Shown: piece after piece, positions 23,014-30,639 of the stretch
Numbering within the stretch: the stretch's first letter is position 1
Layout of the letters: each line of letters starts with the position of its first letter
DNA from: Pseudomonadota bacterium
GTDB taxonomy: Bacteria > Pseudomonadota > Gammaproteobacteria > Burkholderiales > Burkholderiaceae
Assembly: GCA_029777935.1 (NCBI GenBank)
Contig: JAKORH010000408.1
Span: forward strand, 1 to 30,639
Reading direction: 5' to 3'
Length of the DNA stretch: 30,639 bases
The notes under the pieces: generated by a model
Told to the model about the DNA's origin: nothing
The model's input: the letters and a program-made list of their open reading frames with translations, nothing else
Database searches by the model: none
Program-made: the position numbers and the translations under genes

Positions 23014-24843
23014 ATGGACACGTTGGCCTCCACTCGCTCCGATCTGCGCGCCCGCATCGATGCGCTGCGCGCGGCAATGCAGGCGGAATCGATCGCTGCC
23101 TGGCTGGTGCCGTCGGCCGATCCGCACCTGTCCGAATACCTGCCCGAGCGCTGGCAGGGGCGCGTGTGGCTGTCGGGATTCACCGGGTCGATGGGAACGC
23201 TGATCGTCACGGCGGACTTCGCCGGCCTCTGGGTCGACAGCCGCTACTGGGTGCAGGCGGAAACGCAGACGGCCGGCACCGGCATCACCGTGATGCGCGT
23301 CGGCGGGGCGACCAGCCAGGCGCACATCGATTGGCTGGCCGAGCACGTGCCGGCGGGCGCGACGGTGGGCGTCGACGGCGCGGTACTGTCGATCACGCTG
23401 GCGCGCGCGCTCGAAGAGAAGCTCACGCCGCGCGGCATCAAGCTGCGCACCGACATCGACCTGCTCGATCGAGTGTGGCGCGACCGCCCGCCGCTGCCGG
23501 CCGCGCCCGTGCGCGAGCACGCGCGCGAGTACGCGCCGGTGGCGCGCACCGACAAGCTGGCCGTGGTACGCGCGCAAATGCAGGCCGCCGGCGCCGACTG
23601 GCACCTGATCTGCACGCTCGACGACATCGCGTGGCTGTTCAACCTGCGCGGCGCTGACGTGCCGTACAACCCGGTGTTTCTGGCACATGCACTGATCGGC
23701 CCGCGGCGAGCGACACTCTTCGTCGGCGAAGGCAAGGTGCCGCCGGCGCTGGCCGACAGTCTCGAGGGCGAAGGCATCGACGTGCGGCCTTACGAATGGA
23801 CCGCGTCGGCGCTGGCGAACCTGCCGCGCAACGCGACGCTGCTGATCGACCCGAAGCGGATGACCTTCGGCCTGCGCGCGAAGGTGCCGGACCACGTGCG
23901 GTTGGTCGAAGCGCTGAATCCCTCGACGCTCGCCAAGAGCCGCAAGACCGACGGCGAGATCGCGCACGTCCGCCGCGCAATGGAGCAGGACGGCGCCGCG
24001 TTGTGCGAATTCTTCGCCTGGCTCGAGGCGGCGCTCGCGCGCGGCGAGCGGATCACCGAACTCACGATCGACGAGCGAATAATCGCCGCGCGCGCCCGGC
24101 GGCCGGGCTTCGTCTCGCCGAGCTTCTCCACCATCGCCGGCTTCAACGCCAACGGCGCGCTGCCGCACTACCGCGCCACCGAGGAAGCGCACGCGGTGAT
24201 CAGCGAGGCAGGCGCCACCGGCAACGGGCTGCTGCTGATCGACTCCGGCGCGCAGTACCACTACGGCACCACCGATATCACGCGCGTGGTGCCGATCGGA
24301 ACCGCGACGGCCGAGCAGCGGCGCGACTGCACGCTGGTGCTGAAGGGCATGATTCAGCTCTCGATGGCGGTGTTCCCGCGCGGCACGAAATCGCCGCTGC
24401 TCGACACCCTGGCGCGCGCGCCGATCTGGGCCGGCGGCATCGACTACGGCCACGGCACCGGGCACGGCGTCGGCTACGCGCTGAACGTTCACGAAGGCCC
24501 GCACGGCATCACGCCGCACCTGCCGCCGGAGGCTGCGACCGCGATGGAACCCGGCATGATCACCAGCAACGAGCCCGGCATCTACCGCCCGGGCCGCTGG
24601 GGCGTGCGGATCGAGAACCTGGTGCTGAACGTGCCCGCGCAGACCGGCGAGTTCGGAGAATTCCTCGAGTTCGAAACGCTGACGCTATGCCCGATCGACA
24701 CGCGCTGCATCGAGCGCGCCTTGATGCGCGACGACGAGATCGCGTGGCTCGACGCCTATCACGCGGAAGTCAGGCGGCGGCTCGCGCCGTTCGTGGCCGG
24801 CGACGCGCTGGCGTGGCTCGAGCGGCGCACGCAGCCGATCTGA
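23014..24843 (+). CDS. Xaa-Pro aminopeptidase (M24B, long type)
   Basis: 609 residues, the three-domain cytoplasmic aminopeptidase P type related to eukaryotic XPNPEP1. Two creatinase-like N-terminal domains (~1-320) precede the pita-bread catalytic domain. All five metal ligands are present: Asp410 and Asp421 in DSGAQYHYGTTDITR, His484 in GTGHGVG, Glu520 in SNEPGIY and Glu554 in EFETLTL. The enzyme removes an N-terminal residue that precedes proline, using two Mn(II)/Zn(II) ions. ATG 23014 is the only suitable start; the preceding 80 bases show no strong Shine-Dalgarno. The 192-base gap that follows, before the exporter operon, has only a short GGCGTCGG-type tandem repeat near 24855-24880. 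Confidence 0.95.
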   Translation: MDTLASTRSDLRARIDALRAAMQAESIAAWLVPSADPHLSEYLPERWQGRVWLSGFTGSMGTLIVTADFAGLWVDSRYWVQAETQTAGTGITVMRVGGATSQAHIDWLAEHVPAGATVGVDGAVLSITLARALEEKLTPRGIKLRTDIDLLDRVWRDRPPLPAAPVREHAREYAPVARTDKLAVVRAQMQAAGADWHLICTLDDIAWLFNLRGADVPYNPVFLAHALIGPRRATLFVGEGKVPPALADSLEGEGIDVRPYEWTASALANLPRNATLLIDPKRMTFGLRAKVPDHVRLVEALNPSTLAKSRKTDGEIAHVRRAMEQDGAALCEFFAWLEAALARGERITELTIDERIIAARARRPGFVSPSFSTIAGFNANGALPHYRATEEAHAVISEAGATGNGLLLIDSGAQYHYGTTDITRVVPIGTATAEQRRDCTLVLKGMIQLSMAVFPRGTKSPLLDTLARAPIWAGGIDYGHGTGHGVGYALNVHEGPHGITPHLPPEAATAMEPGMITSNEPGIYRPGRWGVRIENLVLNVPAQTGEFGEFLEFETLTLCPIDTRCIERALMRDDEIAWLDAYHAEVRRRLAPFVAGDALAWLERRTQPI

Positions 24844-25008
24844 TCGATCGGGTGTTGGCGTCGGGCGTCGGCGTCGGGCGCAGGCCGCGAAGGCGCCTGC
24901 TCCGTGCAACCCCCATCCCGCTGAACGGCAAGTGCATCGCGCATGACTTCGCGCAAGCGCGCGAAGCGTCGGCGCGCTGGCGCGGGCCGGGAGGATCGCG
25001 GCCTGGGC

Positions 25009-25014
25009 TACGAT
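25009..25014 (+). promoter_or_regulatory. Candidate -10 box of the exporter operon
   Basis: TACGAT at 25009-25014 lies 21 bases before the ATG of the first exporter gene, with an AGGA ribosome site in between. The -35 region is GC-rich without a good match, so activator dependence is possible. Confidence 0.3.
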
Positions 25015-25035
25015 GGCTCGCAGGAACAGTTCGAC

Positions 25036-26070
25036 ATGAAACCCAAAGCGATCCTGCCCGTCCTCGCGCTGGTCATCGTCTTCGCCGCGGCCGCCGCGTG
25101 GTGGTATCAGCGCAACGACAAGGTCGCCGCCGACACACTGCAACTGCACGGCAACGTCGACATCCGGCAGGTCGAGCTGGCCTTCAATGGCAGTGAACGC
25201 ATTGCCGGCGTGCTGGTGCGCGAGGGCGATCGGGTCAGCAAGAACCAGACGCTCGCGGTGCTCGACGCCGAGCGGCTGAATCAGGCCGTCGCGCAGGCAC
25301 AGGCGCAGGTCGCCGCGCAGCAGCAGATCGTGGCGCGGCTGGTCGCCGGCTCACGGCCGCAGGAGATTCGCAAGGCGCAGGCCGACGCGCAGGCGGCGCG
25401 CGTCGACCTGCGCAACGCGCGTGCCACGCAGGAGCGCGACCAGGAACTGGCCGCCAAGCGCTTCATCTCGCAGCAGCAGGCGGACAACTCGCGCGCCGCG
25501 GCCGACGCGGCCGAGGCGCGCTTCAATTCGGCGCAGGAAGCGCTGCGCCTGCTGGAAGCGGGTTCGCGCAAGGAAGACATCGCGGCAGCGAAGGCCACGC
25601 TCGGCGCATACGAGGCCGCGCTCGCGCTCGCGCAGCGCAACCTCGCCGATGCCACTCTGCGCGCGCCGGCCGACGGCGTGGTGGAAAAGCGCATCCTCGA
25701 ACCGGGCGACATGGCCTCGCCGCAGAAGGCCGTGTTGACGCTGGCGTTGACCGAGCCGCTGTGGGTGCGCGCGTATGTCTCCGAAGTCGATCTCGGCAAG
25801 ATCCACACCGGAGCGCGCGCCGAAATCGCGACCGACAGCTTTCCCGGCAAACGCTATCGCGGCTGGATCGGCTTCATCTCGCCGACGGCCGAATTCACGC
25901 CCAAGTCGGTAGAGACGCGCGAAGTCCGCACCGCGCTCGTCTACCAGGTGCGCGCGTTCGTGTGCGCACCCAGCGGCGAGCTGCGGCTGGGCATGCCGGC
26001 CACCGTCACGGTGCGGCTCGATCAGCCGGCGCCGGCGGCCGGCACCGAACCGTGCCGCGACGGGCCATGA
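25036..26070 (+). CDS. HlyD-type periplasmic adaptor of ABC exporter (YbhG-like)
   Basis: A 344-residue membrane-fusion protein. An N-terminal hydrophobic anchor or signal (residues 5-23), lipoyl half-motif VELAFNGSERIAGVLVREGDRVSKNQTLAVLD (~45-76), an Ala/Gln/Arg-rich coiled-coil hairpin (~80-205) including the paired VAGSRPQEIRKAQA and EAGSRKEDIAAAKA turns typical of YbhG, second lipoyl half LRAPADGVVEKRILEPGDMA, then a beta-barrel domain. It links the inner-membrane ABC transporter to an outer-membrane channel such as TolC. It is the first gene of a four-gene unit in the order ybhG-F-S-R. The E. coli homologues export drugs and Na+/Li+; the substrate here is not known. The operon's usual TetR regulator is not adjacent. 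Confidence 0.92.
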   Translation: MKPKAILPVLALVIVFAAAAAWWYQRNDKVAADTLQLHGNVDIRQVELAFNGSERIAGVLVREGDRVSKNQTLAVLDAERLNQAVAQAQAQVAAQQQIVARLVAGSRPQEIRKAQADAQAARVDLRNARATQERDQELAAKRFISQQQADNSRAAADAAEARFNSAQEALRLLEAGSRKEDIAAAKATLGAYEAALALAQRNLADATLRAPADGVVEKRILEPGDMASPQKAVLTLALTEPLWVRAYVSEVDLGKIHTGARAEIATDSFPGKRYRGWIGFISPTAEFTPKSVETREVRTALVYQVRAFVCAPSGELRLGMPATVTVRLDQPAPAAGTEPCRDGP

Positions 26071-26107
26071 ACCGGCTTGCCGTCTTCGCTTGACCGAACC
26101 GCCGTCG

Positions 26108-27856
26108 ATGGACGCTTCCGACGCGGTGGCGCTCGAGGCGAAGTCGCTCGCCAAGACATTCCATGCCGGCGCACGCGAAGTGACGGCACTGCGCGACGTG
26201 AGCTTTCGCGTCCGCCACGGGATCGTGGCCGGCCTCATCGGTCCGGACGGCGCCGGCAAGACGACGCTGATGCGTCTCGCCGCCGGCCTGCTTGTTCCCG
26301 CGTCGGGCAGCATCACCGTGCTCGGCATGGACGCGAGCCGCGAATCGCTGCGCGTGCAGTCGGCGCTCGGCTACATGCCGCAGCGGTTCGGGCTGTACGA
26401 GGACCTGAGCGTGCAGGAAAACCTCGATCTGTACGCCGATCTGCAGGGAGTGCCGCGCGCCGCGCGGCCGGATCGCTATGCAGAGCTGATGCGTATGACG
26501 GGACTGGAGCGCTTCTCGAACCGGCTCGCAGGAAGGCTGTCCGGCGGCATGAAGCAGAAGCTCGGGCTCGCGTGCACGCTGGTGCGGGCGCCGCGCCTGC
26601 TGCTGCTCGACGAGCCCACCGTCGGCGTCGATCCGCTGTCGCGGCGCGAACTCTGGGGGATCGTGTATCGGCTGGTGCGCGACGAAGGCATGAGCGTGCT
26701 GCTGTCGACCGCGTATCTGGACGAGGCCGAGCGCTGCGACGAAGTAACGTTGCTGCACGAGGGGCGCGTGCTCGATGCGGGCGCCCCTGCGGCGCTGACC
26801 GCGCGCCTGCAGGGCCGCGCGTTCGCGCTGACGGCGCCCGGGGCCAGCAAGCGCGACGTGCTGGCGCACGCCTCCGCGCTGCCGGGGGTGATCGACAGCG
26901 TGGTGCAAGCCGAACATGTGCGCCTCGTGACCGAGGAGCCGCGCGCGCCGGACATCGCCGCGCTGCTCCCGGCGTTGCCGGCGGCGCGGATCGAAGCCGT
27001 CGCGCCGCGCTTCGAGGATGGATTCGTCGCTCTGCTGCGGCCGGCGCGCACAGCGCCATCCGCGATCGTGGAATCGATCGCGGTGTCGGCGAAACCCGGC
27101 GAAGTGATGATCGAAGTGCATGACCTGAAACGCCGCTTCGGCGACTTCCATGCGGTCGATGGCGTGTCGTTCGACGTGCATCGCGGCGAAGTGTTCGGGC
27201 TGCTCGGCCCCAACGGAGCTGGCAAGTCGACGACGTTTCGCATGCTGTGCGGCCTGCTGCCCGCATCCGGTGGCACGCTGCGGGTGGCCGGTGTCGATCT
27301 GCGGCGCGCGGCTTCGGCGGCGCGCGGGCGCATCGGCTACATGTCGCAGAAGTTCTCGCTGTACGGCAACCTCGGCGTGCGCCAGAACCTCGATTTCTTT
27401 GCCCGCGTCTACGGCCTGTCGGTGAACCGCCGCAGCGAACGCATCGACTGGGCACTGCGTGAATTCGAGCTCGCCGCGTACGCGGATGCGATCAGCGCCG
27501 ACCTGCCGCTCGGCTACAAGCAGCGGCTGGCGCTGGCATGCGCGCTGATGCACGAGCCGGACATCCTGTTCCTCGACGAGCCCACGTCGGGCGTCGATCC
27601 GCTGGCACGGCGCGAATTCTGGGGGCGCATCAACGCGCTGGCGCGCGCGCAGGTCACCGTTCTGGTGACCACGCATTTCATGGAAGAGGCGGAGTACTGC
27701 GACCGCGTCGCGATACTCGCCTCCGGCCGCCTGCTCGCGGTCGGCGCGCCGGGGGAGATCAAGGCCGCACACGCCGCGCCGGGTGTCGAGACGACGATGG
27801 AGCAGGCGTTCATCCGGCTGATCGAGGGCTCCGAGCGACAGGGAGAGCGGCCATGA
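26108..27856 (+). CDS. Tandem ATP-binding subunit of ABC-2 exporter (YbhF-like)
   Basis: 582 residues with two fused nucleotide-binding domains. NBD1: Walker A GPDGAGKT (45-52), signature LSGGMKQ (144-150), Walker B LLLLDEP (164-170), but the switch-loop His is replaced (LLSTAYLDEAE). NBD2: Walker A GPNGAGKS (367-374), signature degenerate LPLGYKQ (466-472), Walker B ILFLDEP (486-492), switch His523 present (TTHFMEE). The composite sites are thus unequal: one complete, one degenerate. The start is taken as ATG 26108; TTG 26090 is an in-frame alternative that would add six residues. The gap to the adaptor gene is 37 bases and holds a 9-codon frame starting inside the adaptor stop. It couples by ATGA overlap to the permease that follows. 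Confidence 0.94.
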   Translation: MDASDAVALEAKSLAKTFHAGAREVTALRDVSFRVRHGIVAGLIGPDGAGKTTLMRLAAGLLVPASGSITVLGMDASRESLRVQSALGYMPQRFGLYEDLSVQENLDLYADLQGVPRAARPDRYAELMRMTGLERFSNRLAGRLSGGMKQKLGLACTLVRAPRLLLLDEPTVGVDPLSRRELWGIVYRLVRDEGMSVLLSTAYLDEAERCDEVTLLHEGRVLDAGAPAALTARLQGRAFALTAPGASKRDVLAHASALPGVIDSVVQAEHVRLVTEEPRAPDIAALLPALPAARIEAVAPRFEDGFVALLRPARTAPSAIVESIAVSAKPGEVMIEVHDLKRRFGDFHAVDGVSFDVHRGEVFGLLGPNGAGKSTTFRMLCGLLPASGGTLRVAGVDLRRAASAARGRIGYMSQKFSLYGNLGVRQNLDFFARVYGLSVNRRSERIDWALREFELAAYADAISADLPLGYKQRLALACALMHEPDILFLDEPTSGVDPLARREFWGRINALARAQVTVLVTTHFMEEAEYCDRVAILASGRLLAVGAPGEIKAAHAAPGVETTMEQAFIRLIEGSERQGERP

Positions 27857-29001
27857 GTCGTCGGCAGGCCACTGCGCGGCGCGGCGGCGTGGCGATGCGC
27901 TTGCTCGGGCTGGTGCGCAAGGAGTTCCTGCAGGTGATCCGCGATCCGAGCAGCATCGCGATCGCATTCGTCATGCCGGTGGCGCTGCTGCTGCTGTTCG
28001 GCTACGGCGTGTCGCTCGATTCCGATCACGTGCCGGTGGCAGTCGTGATCGAGGACCCCGGCGCGGACGCGGCCGACTTCGCCGCCGCGCTCGACGGCTC
28101 GCACTACTTCGTGCCGATCCGGGTGCCGCACATGGCGACCGCCGTCGCGGCGCTGCTCGACGGCCGCGTCGACGCCATCGTGCACCTGCGCGCGGACTTC
28201 GCCGCGCAACTGCGGCGCCCCGACGGCGCGCCGATCCAGCTTCTGATCAACGGCGTCAACGCCAACTCCGGCAACATCGTGCAGGGTTACGTCGAGGGCG
28301 CGTGGTCCAACTGGCTGGCGCAGCGCGCGCAGCGGCAAGGTGTGGAGCTGCAGGTCCCGGTCCGCGTCGAACAGCGCGTGTGGTTCAACAGCGAGCTGAG
28401 AAGCCGCAACTACCTCGTGCCGGGACTGGTCGTCGTGATCATGACGCTGATCGGCGCGCTGCTGACCTCGATGGTGATGGCGCGCGAGTGGGAGCGCGGC
28501 ACGATGGAAGCGCTGATGGTGACGCCGGTAGGCGTGACCGAGATCCTGCTCGGCAAGCTGATCCCGTACTTCCTGCTCGGCACGGGCGGCATGCTGCTGT
28601 CGGTGGCGATGGCGGTGGGGCTGTTCGACGTGCCGCTGCGCGGCTCGTTCTGGCTGCTGATCGTGACCTCGTCGCTGTTCCTGCTGGTCGCGCTCGGCAT
28701 GGGGCTCTTGATCTCCAGCGTGGCCAGGAACCAGTTCGTCGCCGGGCAGGTCGCGCTGATCGTGACCTTCCTGCCGGCGTTCCTGCTGTCGGGCTTCATC
28801 TTCGACATCGGCAGCATGCCGGCGGTGGTGCAGGTGATCACGCATCTGGTGGCCGGGCGTTACTTCGTCGCGATCGTCAACACGCTGTTCCTCGCCGGGG
28901 ACGTCGGCTCGGTGATCTGGCCCAATTCGGCCGCGCTCGCGCTGATGGCGGTGATCTTCCTGGCTCTCACCTGGCGCAAGACGCGCAAGCGGCTGGAGTA
29001 G
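27853..29001 (+). CDS. ABC-2 permease (YbhS-like)
   Basis: 382 residues of the ABC-2 membrane protein family. Layout: cytoplasmic N-terminal amphipathic segment (LLGLVRKEFLQVIRDPSS), first membrane helix IAIAFVMPVALLLLFGYG (~residues 36-53), a periplasmic domain of about 130 residues (DSDHVPVAVVIEDPG.. to ..NYLVPG), then five more helices; EWERGTMEALMVTPV is the conserved cytoplasmic coupling motif. ATG 27853 overlaps the ATPase stop (ATGA). It forms a heterodimer with the next gene's product. It is slightly longer at the N-terminus than E. coli YbhS because of a basic MSRRQATARRGG lead; an alternative ATG 15 codons in (MRLLGLV) would remove it. Confidence 0.93.
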   Translation: MSRRQATARRGGVAMRLLGLVRKEFLQVIRDPSSIAIAFVMPVALLLLFGYGVSLDSDHVPVAVVIEDPGADAADFAAALDGSHYFVPIRVPHMATAVAALLDGRVDAIVHLRADFAAQLRRPDGAPIQLLINGVNANSGNIVQGYVEGAWSNWLAQRAQRQGVELQVPVRVEQRVWFNSELRSRNYLVPGLVVVIMTLIGALLTSMVMAREWERGTMEALMVTPVGVTEILLGKLIPYFLLGTGGMLLSVAMAVGLFDVPLRGSFWLLIVTSSLFLLVALGMGLLISSVARNQFVAGQVALIVTFLPAFLLSGFIFDIGSMPAVVQVITHLVAGRYFVAIVNTLFLAGDVGSVIWPNSAALALMAVIFLALTWRKTRKRLE

Positions 29002-29014
29002 AACCCTATCAACC

Positions 29015-30124
29015 ATGTGGCAGCGGATCGTCGCGCTGATGCGCAAGGAGTTCCTCGCGGTGCTGAAGGATCGCCGCAGCCGCTTCGTGCTGATTCTGCC
29101 GCCGCTGATCCAACTGCTGGTGTTCGGCTACGCGGCCACGTTCGATCTCAACGGCATTGCCTTCGCCATCTACGACGAGGACCGCGGCGCGGCAGCGCGG
29201 GAGCTGGCGGCGGCGTTCCGCGCCTCGGACCGCTTTCGCGAGACCGCGACGATCGCCTCCGCGGGAGACATCGCGCCGCTGGTGGACAGCCGGCGCGTGC
29301 TGGTCGTCGTGCATTTCGGCCCGCAGTTCACTCGCGACCTGACGACCGGCCAGCCCGCGCCGCTGCAGGTGATCGTCGACGGGCGCAACTCCAACAGCGC
29401 GATGATCGCGCTGAACTACGTGCGCACCGTGGTCAACGGCTTCAACGCGGACTGGATCGCCGCGCGCAACCTGCCGCAGCCGCCGGCGCGGCTGCAGACC
29501 CGCGCCTGGTTCAACCCCAACCTGGAGAGCCGCTGGTTCTTCATTCCTGGCCTGACCGGCGTCATCACGTTGCTGGTGGCGATGTTGGTCACGGCGCTGT
29601 CGGTGGCGCGCGAGCGCGAGCAGGGCACGTTCGACCAGTTGCTGGTCACGCCCCTGCGTCCGGTCGAAATCCTGATCGGCAAGGCGCTTCCGGGCTTCAT
29701 CATCGGCTTCCTCGAGGCCACCGTGATCATCCTCGCCGCCACGCTGTGGTTCGACATCCCGCTGCGGGGCAGCCTGCTCGTGCTGTACGTCGGGCTGGCT
29801 CTGTTCCTGCTGTCGGCGGTCGGCGTCGGGCTGATGGTGTCGTCGCTCGCGGTCACGCAACAGCAGGGCCTGCTCGGCGCGTTCCTGTTCATGGTGCCCG
29901 CCATCATCCTGTCCGGATTCGCCACGCCGATCGCGAACATGCCGCACGCGGTGCAACTGGTCACGCTGCTCGATCCGCTGCGCTACTTCCTGGTCATCCT
30001 GCGCAAGGTGTTCCTCGAAGGCGTGTCGTTCGAGGTGCTGCTGCCGCAGATGTGGCCGATGGCGGTGATCGGCGTCGGTGCGCTGGCCTGCGCGGGGTGG
30101 CTGTTCCGCCACCGGATGTACTGA
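29015..30124 (+). CDS. ABC-2 permease (YbhR-like)
   Basis: 369 residues, partner of the preceding permease with the same topology: amphipathic start MWQRIVALMRKEFLAVLKD, first helix near residues 27-45 (FVLILPPLIQLLVFGYA), periplasmic domain of ~130 residues (AFAIYDEDRG.. to ..RWFFIPG), five C-terminal helices, coupling motif EREQGTFDQLLVTPL. The gap to the previous gene is 13 bases. The end is followed by GC-rich stem-loops at 30134-30201. Together with the adaptor and the tandem ATPase this completes an exporter that would need an outer-membrane channel supplied from elsewhere. Confidence 0.93.
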   Translation: MWQRIVALMRKEFLAVLKDRRSRFVLILPPLIQLLVFGYAATFDLNGIAFAIYDEDRGAAARELAAAFRASDRFRETATIASAGDIAPLVDSRRVLVVVHFGPQFTRDLTTGQPAPLQVIVDGRNSNSAMIALNYVRTVVNGFNADWIAARNLPQPPARLQTRAWFNPNLESRWFFIPGLTGVITLLVAMLVTALSVAREREQGTFDQLLVTPLRPVEILIGKALPGFIIGFLEATVIILAATLWFDIPLRGSLLVLYVGLALFLLSAVGVGLMVSSLAVTQQQGLLGAFLFMVPAIILSGFATPIANMPHAVQLVTLLDPLRYFLVILRKVFLEGVSFEVLLPQMWPMAVIGVGALACAGWLFRHRMY

Positions 30125-30133
30125 GTGCCCCCA

Positions 30134-30201
30134 GGGCCGGGCCTTGCCCGGCCCGCCCCCCGGGGGGGTTCAAGTTGCCCGGCAAAGCCGGATCAACTTG
30201 A
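30134..30201. repeat. Three adjacent inverted repeats (REP-like or terminator)
   Basis: GGGCCGGGC/GCCCGGCCC (30134-30142 and 30146-30154, loop CTT), then a C6-G7 dyad (30156-30168), then TCAAGTTG..CAACTTGA (30170-30177 and 30194-30201) enclosing CCGGC-AAA-GCCGG. No T-run follows any of them. Position after the exporter operon suggests mRNA 3'-end protection, Rho-assisted termination, or a dispersed intergenic repeat. Confidence 0.55.
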
Positions 30202-30213
30202 GAGGCGCATGCC

Positions 30214-30222
30214 TGCTACACT
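30214..30222 (+). promoter_or_regulatory. Candidate extended -10 promoter for the DEAD-box helicase
   Basis: TG-C-TACACT at 30214-30222 matches an extended -10 element and would give a 5' leader of about 170 bases before the ATG at 30401. No clear -35 is present. Confidence 0.35.
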
Positions 30223-30400
30223 GCGTTCACGCGGCATGTGACCAGCGCCGTCGATTCCCGATCGACGTGCCTTTGCCGCTGTCAATCCTGACGGAGACGC
30301 GAAGCAGCGGCTCCACCTGATTACCCGTTTGTCTGCAATCGGCTGGTCGATGAACGCTGCGGCTCAACGCCGTGCGGCAGGCCGACCCGCGAAAGAAACC

Positions 30401-30639
30401 ATGAAATTCGCAAGCCTTGGCTTGTCCGACGCCCTCGTGCGCGCGACGAGCGATGTCGGCTATACCGAGCCGACACCCATTCAGCAACAGGCGATCCCCG
30501 CCGTCCTCGCAGGGCGCGACCTGCTCGCCGGCGCGCAGACCGGCACCGGCAAGACCGCCGGCTGCGTGCTGCCGATCCTGCAGCGGCTGGCGGCCGCACC
30601 GATCGCCGGCAAGCGCCCGATCCGCGCGCTGATCCTGAC
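30401..30639 (+). CDS. DEAD-box RNA helicase, RhlE-like (3' end outside window)
   Basis: The first 79 codons of a superfamily 2 RNA helicase. Seen: the start [15 protein letters not shown], the Q-motif around [14 protein letters not shown] (residues 21-34) and motif I AQTGTGKT (46-53), followed by PILQRL and the opening of motif Ia (RALIL). The FxxLGL start and spacing fit RhlE-type proteins of betaproteobacteria, which remodel RNA in ribosome assembly, decay and cold adaptation; the C-terminal part that would settle the subtype is missing. ATG 30401 follows GAAAGAAA, a weak ribosome site. The upstream 276 bases are non-coding and include the inverted repeats and a long potential leader. Confidence 0.9.
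   Translation, partial: MKFASLGLSDALVRATSDVGYTEPTPIQQQAIPAVLAGRDLLAGAQTGTGKTAGCVLPILQRLAAAPIAGKRPIRALIL

Noticed and set aside
22918..24519. Minus-strand open frame of 533 codons opposite the aminopeptidase, considered as the gene served by the minus-strand terminator at 22747
   Set aside because: It ends at 22918, far short of the terminator, and its translation has no domain character. It is a shadow of the M24B gene.
24855..24880. Short GGCGTCGG tandem repeat between the aminopeptidase and exporter genes, considered as a repeat element or binding sites
   Set aside because: Only about three imperfect units in GC-rich DNA; expected by chance.
26006..27967. Minus-strand open frame of 653 codons opposite the tandem ATPase
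   Set aside because: No domain recognised; exact antisense shadow of a well-supported gene.

Overview
The window is very GC-rich chromosomal DNA with dense genes, many 1-4 base start/stop overlaps and long antisense open frames. Gene content points to a betaproteobacterium, most likely Burkholderiales: a GlnRS-dependent glutamine pathway, the TIGR04283/TIGR04282 glycosyltransferase pair, a divergent RsgA, small Burkholderiales-type exported proteins, and a YbhGFSR-type ABC exporter. This placement is an inference from protein families. I see no insertion sequence, prophage, CRISPR array, rRNA or tRNA.

Layout. 1-4.3 kb (+): the C-terminal part of a disulfide-reductase-like flavoprotein, a YiiX-like papain-fold amidase, two glycosyltransferases of the arsenosugar-associated TIGR04283 and TIGR04282 families, and a SelD-associated NDH-2-like flavoprotein. 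4.5-9.8 kb: a small exported protein, pirin, a DUF72 protein with a truncated gene fused just upstream, glutaminyl-tRNA synthetase, a VOC protein and a basic exported protein. 9.8-13.9 kb: small genes, a bidirectional terminator, a CcdA/DsbD-like membrane protein whose thioredoxin-fold N-terminus looks cut off, a quinone oxidoreductase, two unknown proteins and a cold-shock protein. 14-21.4 kb: a ceramidase-like protein plus Tag DNA glycosylase, a CACHE-type sensor kinase, a split ChrA chromate transporter, an EamA exporter coupled to a MarR-GNAT fusion, and RarD. 21.6-30.6 kb: RsgA, an unexplained structured intergenic region with a minus-strand terminator, an M24B aminopeptidase P, the complete YbhG-YbhF-YbhS-YbhR-like exporter operon, and the 5' end of a DEAD-box helicase.

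Most genes are housekeeping or stress functions. The observations most worth following up are: (1) glutaminyl-tRNA synthetase carries about 100 extra residues between its HIGH and MSK motifs; (2) the 22.75-22.93 kb intergenic region can fold on the minus strand into a long rod-like RNA ending in a textbook terminator, with no minus-strand gene there; (3) a conserved small-protein gene survives only as its first ~38 codons, overlapping the DUF72 start; (4) a DsbD-like electron conduit has lost the redox half of its N-terminal domain. I did not find a clearly new multi-gene system, and none of these four has been tested by a database search.
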